From positions 1-9,468 of the forward strand of contig JAUQPV010000079.1 of assembly GCA_030550225.1 (NCBI GenBank): a stretch of 9,468 bases of DNA, in the 5' to 3' direction. This document shows positions 1-5,816 of the stretch, piece by piece. Every line of letters starts with the position of its first letter. The first letter of the stretch is position 1. The notes beneath the pieces are model-generated. The model did not search any database and had not been told where the DNA came from. It worked only from the letters and a program-made list of their open reading frames with translations. The position numbers and the translations under genes are program-made. This stretch comes from Acidobacteriota bacterium (lineage in GTDB: Bacteria; Acidobacteriota; HRBIN11).

Positions 1-263
1 TGACGGGCGCGCGGGATACCTTGGACCCCCTCCTGCGGTCGTTCCTCGAACGCCTCCGGGCCGTCAGCCCCGTGCCGGTCTATGTCGGCTTCGGCATCTC
101 CAAACCAGACCACATCCGAGCCGTCGCCGACCTGTGCGATGGGGCCATCGTCGGAAGTGCTGTCGTCCAAGCTGTCCTGGACCGAACTGACCGACCCGTC
201 GAGGCCGTCCAGGCCGTCATCGGTCCTCTCCTGGACGCCGTCCAGGCCTTATCCGACGTCTGA
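1..263 (+). CDS. trpA: Tryptophan synthase alpha subunit, C-terminal fragment
   Basis: This is the 3' end of a gene whose beginning lies upstream of the window; the reading frame runs from base 3 and stops with TGA at 261-263. The visible 86 or so residues carry the TrpA C-terminal signature: TGAR near the left edge, then VPVYVGFGISKPDHI and DGAIVGSAVV, which form the phosphate-binding loops of the (beta/alpha)8 barrel. TrpA cleaves indole-3-glycerol phosphate to indole, which is channelled to TrpB. The TTG at 21 is internal and should not be taken as a start. It ends a different transcription unit from what follows: 137 bp and a good promoter separate it from the next gene. The family call is firm; nothing can be said about the missing N-terminal part. 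Confidence 0.92.
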   Translation, partial: TGARDTLDPLLRSFLERLRAVSPVPVYVGFGISKPDHIRAVADLCDGAIVGSAVVQAVLDRTDRPVEAVQAVIGPLLDAVQALSDV

Positions 264-350
264 CCGCTGGCCCGATGGCCTCGGACGGAAAGGCCGGTCG
301 GCCGACGGGCAGGTACCCCTCGTCATTCGCTGGGTCAGGCCCAAGACATG

Positions 351-379
351 TTGACGACGAGAATCCCATTGTATACACT
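351..379 (+). promoter_or_regulatory. Sigma70-type promoter for the XoxJ-cytochrome gene
   Basis: TTGACG (351-356) and TACACT (374-379) are separated by exactly 17 bp, close to the housekeeping consensus TTGACA-17-TATAAT. The site lies 21 bp upstream of the ATG at 401, in the only clearly AT-richer part of this spacer, which would give a very short leader with a G-rich ribosome site (GGGGGACG, 391-398). TATACA at 372-377 is an alternative -10 with a 15-bp spacer. The call rests on sequence match and position only. Confidence 0.6.
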
Positions 380-400
380 GTACAAGGGGCGGGGGACGAT

Positions 401-1363
401 ATGCACTCATTATCCAAGTTCTTTCTCACCTTTGTCGGGTTCGTCGGTCTTTCCTTGGCGTCCCCGGGCGACGGGGAAGACTTACCGGCCGTGTGTGACT
501 TTACCGCCCTTCGGGCGCGCTGGCCGAAGGAATCCTGCGAGGCCCTGACGTCTATACAGGCTGGCCTCCCGGACCTTCTCCGACGGGTGCGCCCTTACGC
601 CCAAACCTACGTCTTGGTACTCCTTGACAGACCGGACGGTGTCCCCGGGGCCTGGGACGACCCGGTCTTGTCTCGCCTCCGGGTCGGTCTCCTGGCCGAT
701 ACCCCGGCGGAGACGATCGCGGCCCGCTATAAGTTCGCCCAAGCCGTGCCTTATCCCCTTTCGCAGACAGGTGCGTGCGCGCTCTTTGCGGACCTCTATC
801 GGGGAAAGATCGACGCCGTGCTGACTTGGGCACCCCTGGCCGGTTACTTCGTGGCTGTCACGGACGTGGAAAACCGCCTCCAAGCGCTTCCGGTCCCTCA
901 ACCCTTTCCGTCCCCAGAGTGGCCGAAATCCGCATCGGAGGGGGCATCCGCGTCGGACTCGGACCTCTTCCGGTGCGCCGACCAGATTCAGGGGGTTTTG
1001 GAATCCTACGGCGTCGCGCCCGCTGAGTTACTGACGGCGAACGTCGAAGAGTCTTCCGTGATCCCGGACCAGCCCCCGCCGGAGGACCTGGCGGCGGCCC
1101 GGGTCGGGGAGACGCTCTATTATCGCTACTGTGACCGGTGCCATGGGGCTCAAGCTGTCTTAGGCCGCCGGGGTCTGGAGCTTCGGCAACGCTTTCTCCA
1201 ACTCAGCTACCCCGAATTCATCCGGGCTATCCGGGAAGGTCGGCCTGGTCGGGGCATGCCGGCCTACCGGGGTTTGTTAGATCAGACCCAAGTGCAAGCG
1301 CTTTATCAATACTTACGCGCTCTTACGATGGGGAAGATGGAGCCCCGCAAGTCGACGGATTGA
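401..1363 (+). CDS. Exported XoxJ/MxaJ-like binding-protein lobe fused to cytochrome c
   Basis: A 320-residue protein. The N-terminus (MHSLSKFFLTFVGFVGLSLA) looks like a signal peptide, so it should act in the periplasm. Residues about 90-210 resemble the MxaJ/XoxJ substrate-binding proteins found with PQQ methanol dehydrogenases: LRVGLLADTP (93-102), GKIDAVLTWAPLAGYF (135-150) and the YGV near 203-205 match family landmarks. The first binding-protein lobe seems shortened. Residues about 233-310 form a class I cytochrome c: haem motif CDRCH (C244, C247, H248) and probable distal Met286 in GRGMPAYRG. The start at 401 was chosen because a signal peptide, a G-rich ribosome site and a promoter all fit it; the frame stays open upstream to 275 without such support. 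The PQQ enzyme lies 151 bp downstream. Likely role: electron acceptor or partner for a PQQ dehydrogenase; this is inferred. The cytochrome domain is certain, the XoxJ relation fairly likely. Confidence 0.8.
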   Translation: MHSLSKFFLTFVGFVGLSLASPGDGEDLPAVCDFTALRARWPKESCEALTSIQAGLPDLLRRVRPYAQTYVLVLLDRPDGVPGAWDDPVLSRLRVGLLADTPAETIAARYKFAQAVPYPLSQTGACALFADLYRGKIDAVLTWAPLAGYFVAVTDVENRLQALPVPQPFPSPEWPKSASEGASASDSDLFRCADQIQGVLESYGVAPAELLTANVEESSVIPDQPPPEDLAAARVGETLYYRYCDRCHGAQAVLGRRGLELRQRFLQLSYPEFIRAIREGRPGRGMPAYRGLLDQTQVQALYQYLRALTMGKMEPRKSTD

Positions 1364-1514
1364 CAAGCGTTCGGTCTTCGGTGTTTCAACCAAGTGATGA
1401 AGCGGCGGGGGGACGAAGTCAAGAAAAAGCCGAAATCTCAGCTGGATGGTCTCGATTTCACCTCGTCGCTTCCTCACTCCATAACTTTTAATAACTTCCG
1501 AAAAGGAGGGGACA

Positions 1515-2639
1515 ATGCGCCACTGGTCGATGTTTCTGGCTGTCCTCCTAGTCGGGGTGATGGCCGGCGGGGCTGGGGGACAAGGCGCTTTACCGCCGGT
1601 CCATCTGGACAAGGTGAAGCTACCGCCCGGTTTCACCATCGACGTTTACGCCCGGGTCGTGGATGCCCGGTCGATGGCCCTGGGGGCGAAGGGCACTGTA
1701 TTCGTAGGGACCCGTACGCACGGGAAGGTTTACGCCGTCGTCGATACGAACCGGGACTCCAAGGCCGACGAGATCATCACCATCGCCGAGGGCCTCTACA
1801 TGCCGAATGGCGTCGCCTTCCGGGACGGGTCTCTGTACGTCGCCGAGGTAAACCGGATCTTGCGGTTTGACCGCATTGAAGAGAATCTCAAGAGTCCGCC
1901 GTCGCCCGTCGTCGTCCGAGGGGACTTGCCGTCGGACGCCCCACACGGTTGGAAGTACCTACGTTTCGGCCCAGATGGCAAGCTTTACTTCAACATCGGG
2001 GCACCCTGTAACATCTGCGAACCCAAGCCGGACCTATACGCCACGATCATGCGGATGAACGCCGACGGGACGGGCTTGGAGCCTTACGCGATGGGCGTGC
2101 GGAATTCGGTCGGCTTCGATTGGAATCCCCGGACGAAGACGCTCTGGTTCACGGACAACGGACGGGACGGCCTGGGCGATAACGTACCCCCGGAAGAGCT
2201 GAACAACGCGCCTCGGGCAGGCCTTCACTTTGGGTTCCCCTACTGCTTCGGTAAGTCTGTAGCGGACCCCGAGTTTGGGAAGAAGCGGGCCTGCACCGAG
2301 TTCACGCCGCCGGTCTTGGAGCTTCCGCCCCACGCCGCCCCCCTGGGCGTTCGTTTCTACACGGGCAAGATGTTCCCCCGGGAGTACCAGAATCAGCTGT
2401 TCATCGCCGAACACGGCTCGTGGGACCGTTCGACACCGAGCGGCTATCGTATCACGGTCGTCCGCCTGAAGGGCGACCAGGTGGTCGGCTACGAGGTCTT
2501 CGCCGAGGGATGGGTCCAGGGAAATACCTATGAGGGCGTGTGGGGCCGACCCGTCGACCTGCTCATCCTCCCTGACGGCTCCATGCTCGTGTCGGACGAC
2601 CAGGCGCACGCCATCTACCGCATCAGCTACAAAAAATAA
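1515..2639 (+). CDS. Secreted PQQ-dependent sugar/sorbosone dehydrogenase-like beta-propeller
   Basis: A 374-residue protein with a signal peptide (hydrophobic residues 6-22, small residues to about 25) followed by a soluble glucose dehydrogenase/L-sorbosone dehydrogenase-type six-bladed propeller. Landmarks: LPPGFTIDVYA (36-46), GLYMPNGVAF (93-102), DAPHGWKYLRFGPDGKLYF (141-159), GVRNSVGFDW (194-203), LWFTDNGRDGLGDN (210-223), FIAEHGSWDRS (296-306), GRPVDLLILPDGSMLVSDD (344-362). H144 and R196-N197 occupy places where sGDH-type enzymes contact PQQ; R345 may be a further contact. Cys165, Cys168, Cys244 and Cys260 could form disulfides in the periplasm. The start is fixed by a textbook AGGAGGGG ending 5 bases before the ATG. 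Probable role: oxidation of an aldose, aldehyde or alcohol, passing electrons to the upstream cytochrome. The substrate cannot be read from the sequence, and propellers of this fold sometimes lack enzyme activity. Confidence 0.85.
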   Translation: MRHWSMFLAVLLVGVMAGGAGGQGALPPVHLDKVKLPPGFTIDVYARVVDARSMALGAKGTVFVGTRTHGKVYAVVDTNRDSKADEIITIAEGLYMPNGVAFRDGSLYVAEVNRILRFDRIEENLKSPPSPVVVRGDLPSDAPHGWKYLRFGPDGKLYFNIGAPCNICEPKPDLYATIMRMNADGTGLEPYAMGVRNSVGFDWNPRTKTLWFTDNGRDGLGDNVPPEELNNAPRAGLHFGFPYCFGKSVADPEFGKKRACTEFTPPVLELPPHAAPLGVRFYTGKMFPREYQNQLFIAEHGSWDRSTPSGYRITVVRLKGDQVVGYEVFAEGWVQGNTYEGVWGRPVDLLILPDGSMLVSDDQAHAIYRISYKK

Positions 2640-2671
2640 AACACCATGACCGCACCTATCAGGGGGTGACC

Positions 2672-3133
2672 ATGATGTGGGTTCGACGCTATACCCTGGT
2701 CGGATGGGCGGTCCTGCTCGCCGCCTTGGGCGGGGCCCTCGCACAGGACCGATCTGCGGAGATTTGCTCTCTTATCCAGCAGTTGGGCGCACCCGACAAG
2801 GCCACACAGGACGCCGCTGTAGCGGCCCTGGCCCGTATCGGTACGCCGGCCGTGGAACCCCTGTTGGTAGCCCTGACCTTCCAGAATCCCTGGACGCGTG
2901 GGAACGCGGCCCTGGCCTTAGGGAAGATCGGAGACAAGCGTGGCTTTGAACCCGTCCTCAAGGTCGCTCAGAGCGACCCCCATCCGTCGATCCGGTCGAC
3001 GGCCGTCCTGGCCCTCATCGACTTTGGGGATAAGGCAGCCATCCCCGCATTACGACGGATCGCTTTGGAGGACTCGGACGCTACGGTCCGCATCCTGGCG
3101 CAAGTCGTGCTGAAGATCTTGGAAGCCAAGTGA
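2672..3133 (+). CDS. Exported HEAT-repeat protein
   Basis: A 153-residue protein with an N-terminal signal segment (hydrophobic residues about 8-24, ALAQ near the likely cleavage site) and then three to four HEAT/PBS-lyase type helical repeats. Repeat cores are visible as DAAVAALARIGTPAVEPLL, TRGNAALALGKIGDKRGFEPVL, IRSTAVLALIDFGDKAAIPAL and VRILAQVVLKIL. No catalytic residues are evident; such repeats usually mediate protein contacts. AGGGGG at 2661-2666 lies 5 bases before the ATG at 2672, which favours that start over the GTG at 2666. The gene begins 32 bp after the PQQ dehydrogenase, so the two are probably co-transcribed. It may be an accessory or assembly protein for the periplasmic module, but its function is unknown. 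Confidence 0.8.
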   Translation: MMWVRRYTLVGWAVLLAALGGALAQDRSAEICSLIQQLGAPDKATQDAAVAALARIGTPAVEPLLVALTFQNPWTRGNAALALGKIGDKRGFEPVLKVAQSDPHPSIRSTAVLALIDFGDKAAIPALRRIALEDSDATVRILAQVVLKILEAK

Positions 3134-3150
3134 GGCCTGGCATTGGCTGG

Positions 3151-3180
3151 CCCGGTGGGAGGGATGGCCCTCCCACCGGG
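3151..3180 (+). terminator. Strong GC-rich hairpin after the HEAT gene
   Basis: CCCGGTGGGAGGG (3151-3163) and CCCTCCCACCGGG (3168-3180) are perfect inverted repeats, a 13-bp stem with loop ATGG, starting 17 bp after the HEAT stop codon. No T-tract follows (TGGCTGG), so it is not a classical intrinsic terminator; it may stop or pause transcription or protect the 3' end of the mRNA. The remaining 230 bp to the next repeat (3181-3410) shows no convincing gene. Confidence 0.65.
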
Positions 3181-3410
3181 TGGCTGGAAGGGTGCTGGGT
3201 ATCCGGGCACGGATGATTTGGGGTCGGGAGGTGAGGTGCAGGGACCCGGGATTCTTAGGCACGCCTCTCTGATTTCTGAGCCCGGGGGTCCAGCGCCTTG
3301 TCAACCGCGTCTCGCATTCTGTACGCTGTATCCCTCGCCCCTGCCCTGGAATCGATGGAATGGATTTCCCAAATCTCGTTCGGCGAAGGTAGTGCTTTGT
3401 CCATCTAAAG

Positions 3411-3470
3411 GTTTGTAGTAGCGCAATTTATTGCGCTACTCATGCGGCGACGCGGCGCCGCACTACGAAC
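3411..3470. repeat. Compact palindromic element (REP/MITE-like)
   Basis: A 60-bp block bounded by GTTTGTAGT (3411-3419) and ACTACGAAC (3462-3470), inverted repeats with one mismatch that could pair as G-U. It encloses two further palindromes: AGTAGCGCAAT/ATTGCGCTACT (3417-3427 and 3430-3440, 2-bp gap) and TGCGGCG/CGCCGCA (3443-3449 and 3456-3462). The nested arrangement is typical of REP or MITE-like dispersed elements. It sits 29 bp upstream of fwdD. Only one copy is visible, so dispersal is inferred from structure. Confidence 0.6.
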
Positions 3471-3499
3471 ATCAAATCAAAAATGGATGAAGCAGTAGC

Positions 3500-3868
3500 A
3501 TGGCGGAACGACGGTTCATCCTGATCGCTGGTCGCACGGCCAAGCAAGGCCGGCAAATTAACGTCGGGAAGGACACGGCCGATTACGAAGAGATCGTGAC
3601 GACCTTGACGATGCATCCCGAAGACATGAAGGCCCTCGGGGTCTCGCCCGGCGGGACCGTCCGGGTCCGGACGGAATATGGAGAGGCCGTTTTTCGATGC
3701 CAGGAAGGAAAGGTCCCGGCTGGCATCGTCTTCGTCCCCTATGGCCCTCCGACCTGCCGCCTGATGGGCGGCGATACGGACGGGACGGGTATGCCCACGT
3801 CCAAGGGTTGGGAGGTCGAGATCGAGCCCGTCGAGGCGGTCCCCAGTGGGCCGGAAGACCCCCACTGA
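3500..3868 (+). CDS. fwdD: Formylmethanofuran dehydrogenase subunit D (molybdopterin dinucleotide-binding)
   Basis: A 122-residue protein matching the FwdD/FmdD family, the small subunit that completes the pterin-dinucleotide site of tungsten or molybdenum formylmethanofuran dehydrogenases; in other molybdoenzymes it corresponds to the C-terminal domain of the catalytic chain. Visible landmarks are ILIAGRTAKQGRQINVGKD near the N-terminus, MHPEDMKALGVSPGGTVRVRTEYGEAVF in the double-psi barrel, and the FVPYGPPTCRLMGGDTDGTGMPTSKGWEVEIEPV stretch, which contains the family-typical G-T-G-M-P motif. It should not be confused with methylotroph FhcD, which is a formyltransferase. ATG 3500 gives the natural N-terminus although the preceding ribosome site is weak (GGATGA). 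It is probably the first gene of the fwd cluster. The next 282 bp hold no strong gene or RNA that I can recognise. Confidence 0.88.
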   Translation: MAERRFILIAGRTAKQGRQINVGKDTADYEEIVTTLTMHPEDMKALGVSPGGTVRVRTEYGEAVFRCQEGKVPAGIVFVPYGPPTCRLMGGDTDGTGMPTSKGWEVEIEPVEAVPSGPEDPH

Positions 3869-4150
3869 ATTTGAAACGGGGGGCCTTCTGGGATATCATT
3901 AGACAAGCGCTTGGATCATCCGGTCGTCGGGCATCGCGGGGTCGGGGCGGGTGTCCCGGCTCGTGGTCCCTCAGGGTTTTGTCTGCACTGTCGGCACGCC
4001 CTTGCCTCCCCGATTTTTTATGCCCTGACGACGCCCGGACAGTCCTATCGCCATTCGCTGTTCGCTTTTCTTAGAGGGTCGGAAAGGCTGAGTTCACCCG
4101 AATTCTCACGGGCTGAACGGCTTTGCTAAAAGTGTCCTGTGAGGACGGCA

Positions 4151-4333
4151 ATGGACTGGAAGGAAGAAACCCAGGTCGTCTTGGAGTGGACCGACCCGAG
4201 CGAGGCGGCCTCGGAGCCGTCTCCGTCGCCGGAGGGCGAAATGCCGTCTCCGCCGGCCTGGGAATTGCTCTATGAAGGCGCTTACATGCCCCGTCGGGTC
4301 CGTGGAAGCTGGCGGGGTGGAGTCCTGGGCTGA
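4151..4333 (+). CDS. Small hypothetical protein between fwdD and fwdB
   Basis: A 60-residue ORF that I do not recognise. It starts MDWKEETQVVLEWTDPSEAA, has a Pro/Glu/Ser-rich middle and a basic C-terminus (MPRRVRGSWRGG). GAGG at 4141-4144 lies 6 bases before the ATG, and third codon positions are mostly G or C as in the neighbours, so it may be real. There is no signal peptide, membrane segment or cysteine motif. GTCCT and AGGAC (4134-4138, 4142-4146) could form a small hairpin over the ribosome site. A GTG at 4139 is an alternative start giving four more residues. It could be a cluster-specific small subunit or chance. Confidence 0.45.
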   Translation: MDWKEETQVVLEWTDPSEAASEPSPSPEGEMPSPPAWELLYEGAYMPRRVRGSWRGGVLG

Positions 4334-4385
4334 ACGTTCCGGGTGCCGTCCAGGTCGGACGGTTTATCATCGGAACGGTAAGGCC

Positions 4386-4390
4386 GGAGG
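4386..4390 (+). promoter_or_regulatory. Ribosome binding site deciding the fwdB start
   Basis: GGAGG lies 7 bases upstream of the ATG at 4398. It selects this start over the in-frame ATG at 4272, which would add 42 unrelated residues and overlap the small upstream ORF. Confidence 0.75.
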
Positions 4391-4397
4391 TTTTCCG

Positions 4398-5696
4398 ATG
4401 GCCGTGACCGTCGTCCAGAATGCGACGTGTACCTTCTGCGGTTGTGTGTGCGACGATATCGAACTCCACGCCGAGGGAGACCGCATCGTCAAGGCGAAGA
4501 ACGCCTGTAGCCTTGGCGAGGCCTGGTTCCTCCACCATACGGCCGAGCGGCTGTATCCGGACGCCTTGATCGACGGCCAGCCGGCGTCCCTGGACGCCGC
4601 CGTCGAACGGGCGGCCGAGATCCTGGACCGGGCCGACCTGCCGTTGATCTATGGCCTCAGCAACATCACCTCGGAGGCCCAGCGGGAGGCCGTGTTCCTC
4701 GCCGAGTTGGCGGGCGGTATCGTCGACAGCCATACCTCCCTCTGACACGGCCCGACGGAGATAGCCGTCCAGGTGGGCGGCAAACCGGCGTGCACGTTGG
4801 GGGAGGTCAAGAACCGGGCTGACCTCATCATTTACTGGGGCGGCAACCCGGCCGAGTGCCATCCGCGGCACTTTACGAAGTACACGCTGACGCCCAAGGG
4901 GAAGTTCACCCCCAACGGGCGAAAGGACCGCACGATGGTCCTCGTCGACATCCGGGAGACGCCCAGTGCCCGGGCGGCGGATATTTTCCTGCAGATCCGG
5001 CCCGGCCGGGACTTTGAGGTCCTGACGGCCCTCCGGGCCATCATCAAGGACCAGCCCGTCGACCCAGAGCGGGTCGCCCAGACGGGCCTGACCCTCGACC
5101 AGCTTCGGGACTTGGCCGGCCGGATGAAGCGGGCCCGGTTCGGCGTGATGTTCTTCGGGATGGGCCTGACGATGACGCGGGGGAAGTACATGAACTCCTC
5201 GGCCATCCTGACGTTGGCGGCCGAGCTGAATGCCTTCACGAAGTTCATCGCCATGCCGATGCGGGGACACGGCAACGTGACGGGGGCTGACACGGTCCTC
5301 CGCTGGACGACGGGCTATCCCTTCGGCGTCTGCTTCAACCGGGGTTATCCTCGCTACAATCCGGGGGAATTTTCGACCATCGACCTTCTCGTACGGGGGG
5401 ACGTAGACGCCGTCCTGGTCGTCGGAGCCGACCCGGCGGCGACGATGCCTCAGCCGGCTATCGAGCATTTGAAGCGAGTCCCGACGATCGTCCTGGACCC
5501 GAAGGTCAGTACGACGATGCGCATCGCCCGGGTCGGGATTCTGACAGCGGCGACGGGCATCAGCGCAGGCGGGACCGTCTACCGCATGGACGAGGTCCCG
5601 ATTCCCCTCCGACCGGCCTTGCGGTCGCCGTACCCGACCGACGAGGAAGTCCTCCGCCGTATCCGCCAGACCCTGGCGGCCCGGACGGACGAATAG
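4398..5696 (+). CDS. fwdB: Selenocysteine-containing formylmethanofuran dehydrogenase subunit B
   Basis: The catalytic Mo/W-pterin subunit, read as one 432-residue chain through an in-frame TGA at 4743-4745 (Sec116). Read literally, the gene would split into a 115-residue piece and an apparent second ORF from GTG 4773 in the same frame. Fe-S cysteines C11, C14, C18 and C37 (CTFCGCVCDD, KNACSLG) begin the protein. The TGA falls in SHTSL-U-HGPTEIAVQVGG, where FwdB/FmdB proteins carry the Cys or Sec that ligates the metal (Cys118 in Methanothermobacter FwdB, from memory). After it come KNRADLIIYWGGNPAECHPR and DVDAVLVVGADPAATMPQP, typical of FwdB. Total length equals archaeal FwdB. A SECIS hairpin follows the TGA. 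The enzyme would interconvert CO2 and the formyl group on a methanofuran-type carrier with FwdA, C and D. The alternative, a Cys codon changed to TGA by error or mutation, is made unlikely by the SECIS. The product requires SelA-D and tRNA-Sec, not present here. Confidence 0.9.
4764..4781 (+). promoter_or_regulatory. Bacterial SECIS element (selenocysteine insertion hairpin)
   Basis: GCCGTCC (4764-4770) pairs with GGGCGGC (4775-4781) over 7 bp including one U-G pair, leaving the apical loop AGGU (4771-4774). The loop begins 25 nt after the UGA, inside the usual bacterial range, and carries the G-G-U that SelB recognises in E. coli fdhF. The bases also encode AVQVGG, so the hairpin is embedded in coding sequence as bacterial SECIS elements must be. 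A weaker competing hairpin, GACGG/CCGTC (4754-4758, 4765-4769), puts its loop only 13 nt from the UGA. Confidence 0.85.
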
Positions 5697-5743
5697 GAGA
5701 CAAAATCCGGCTCCTTTGGGACAGCGGGATGGGGCGATCCAAT

Positions 5744-5799
5744 GGCTCGTGGGTCATGGCCATCGGCTATGGACCTATGACCCATAAGCTGATACGAGC
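5744..5799. repeat. Imperfect inverted repeat in the fwdB-fwdA spacer
   Basis: GCTCGT (5745-5750) faces ACGAGC (5794-5799); inside, TGGGTCAT (5750-5757) pairs exactly with ATGACCCA (5777-5784), and GGCCAT faces ATGGACC near the tip. It can fold into a long imperfect hairpin ending 17 bp before the preferred fwdA start. It could be a transcript-processing or attenuation structure, or a member of an intergenic repeat family. Function is not visible. Confidence 0.5.
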
Positions 5800-5816
5800 G
5801 CGCAATGGGGCGGGCG

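Noticed and set aside
2034..2744. Minus-strand ORF of 236 codons opposite the PQQ dehydrogenase
   Set aside because: Shadow of the + strand gene, low-complexity translation, and it crosses a clear gene boundary with a good + strand ribosome site.
3911..4129. A 72-codon ORF in the fwdD-fwdB spacer
   Set aside because: No ribosome site, no recognisable pattern, and codon use unlike the neighbours.
4272..4397. N-terminal extension of fwdB to ATG 4272
   Set aside because: The extra 42 residues look unrelated to the family, overlap the small upstream ORF, and the GGAGG before 4398 fits the later start.
4754..4769. GACGG/CCGTC hairpin as the SECIS
   Set aside because: Its loop is only 13 nt after the UGA and lacks G-G-U; it also competes with the better hairpin at 4764-4781.
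4071..5468. Minus-strand ORF of 465 codons opposite fwdB
   Set aside because: It is the complement shadow of a high-GC gene; its translation is arginine/proline-rich with no family pattern, whereas the + strand has clear FwdB homology through the same region.
4773..5696. Independent gene starting at GTG 4773
   Set aside because: It lacks a ribosome site, begins inside the SECIS hairpin and starts mid-domain; it is the C-terminal part of fwdB after the Sec codon.
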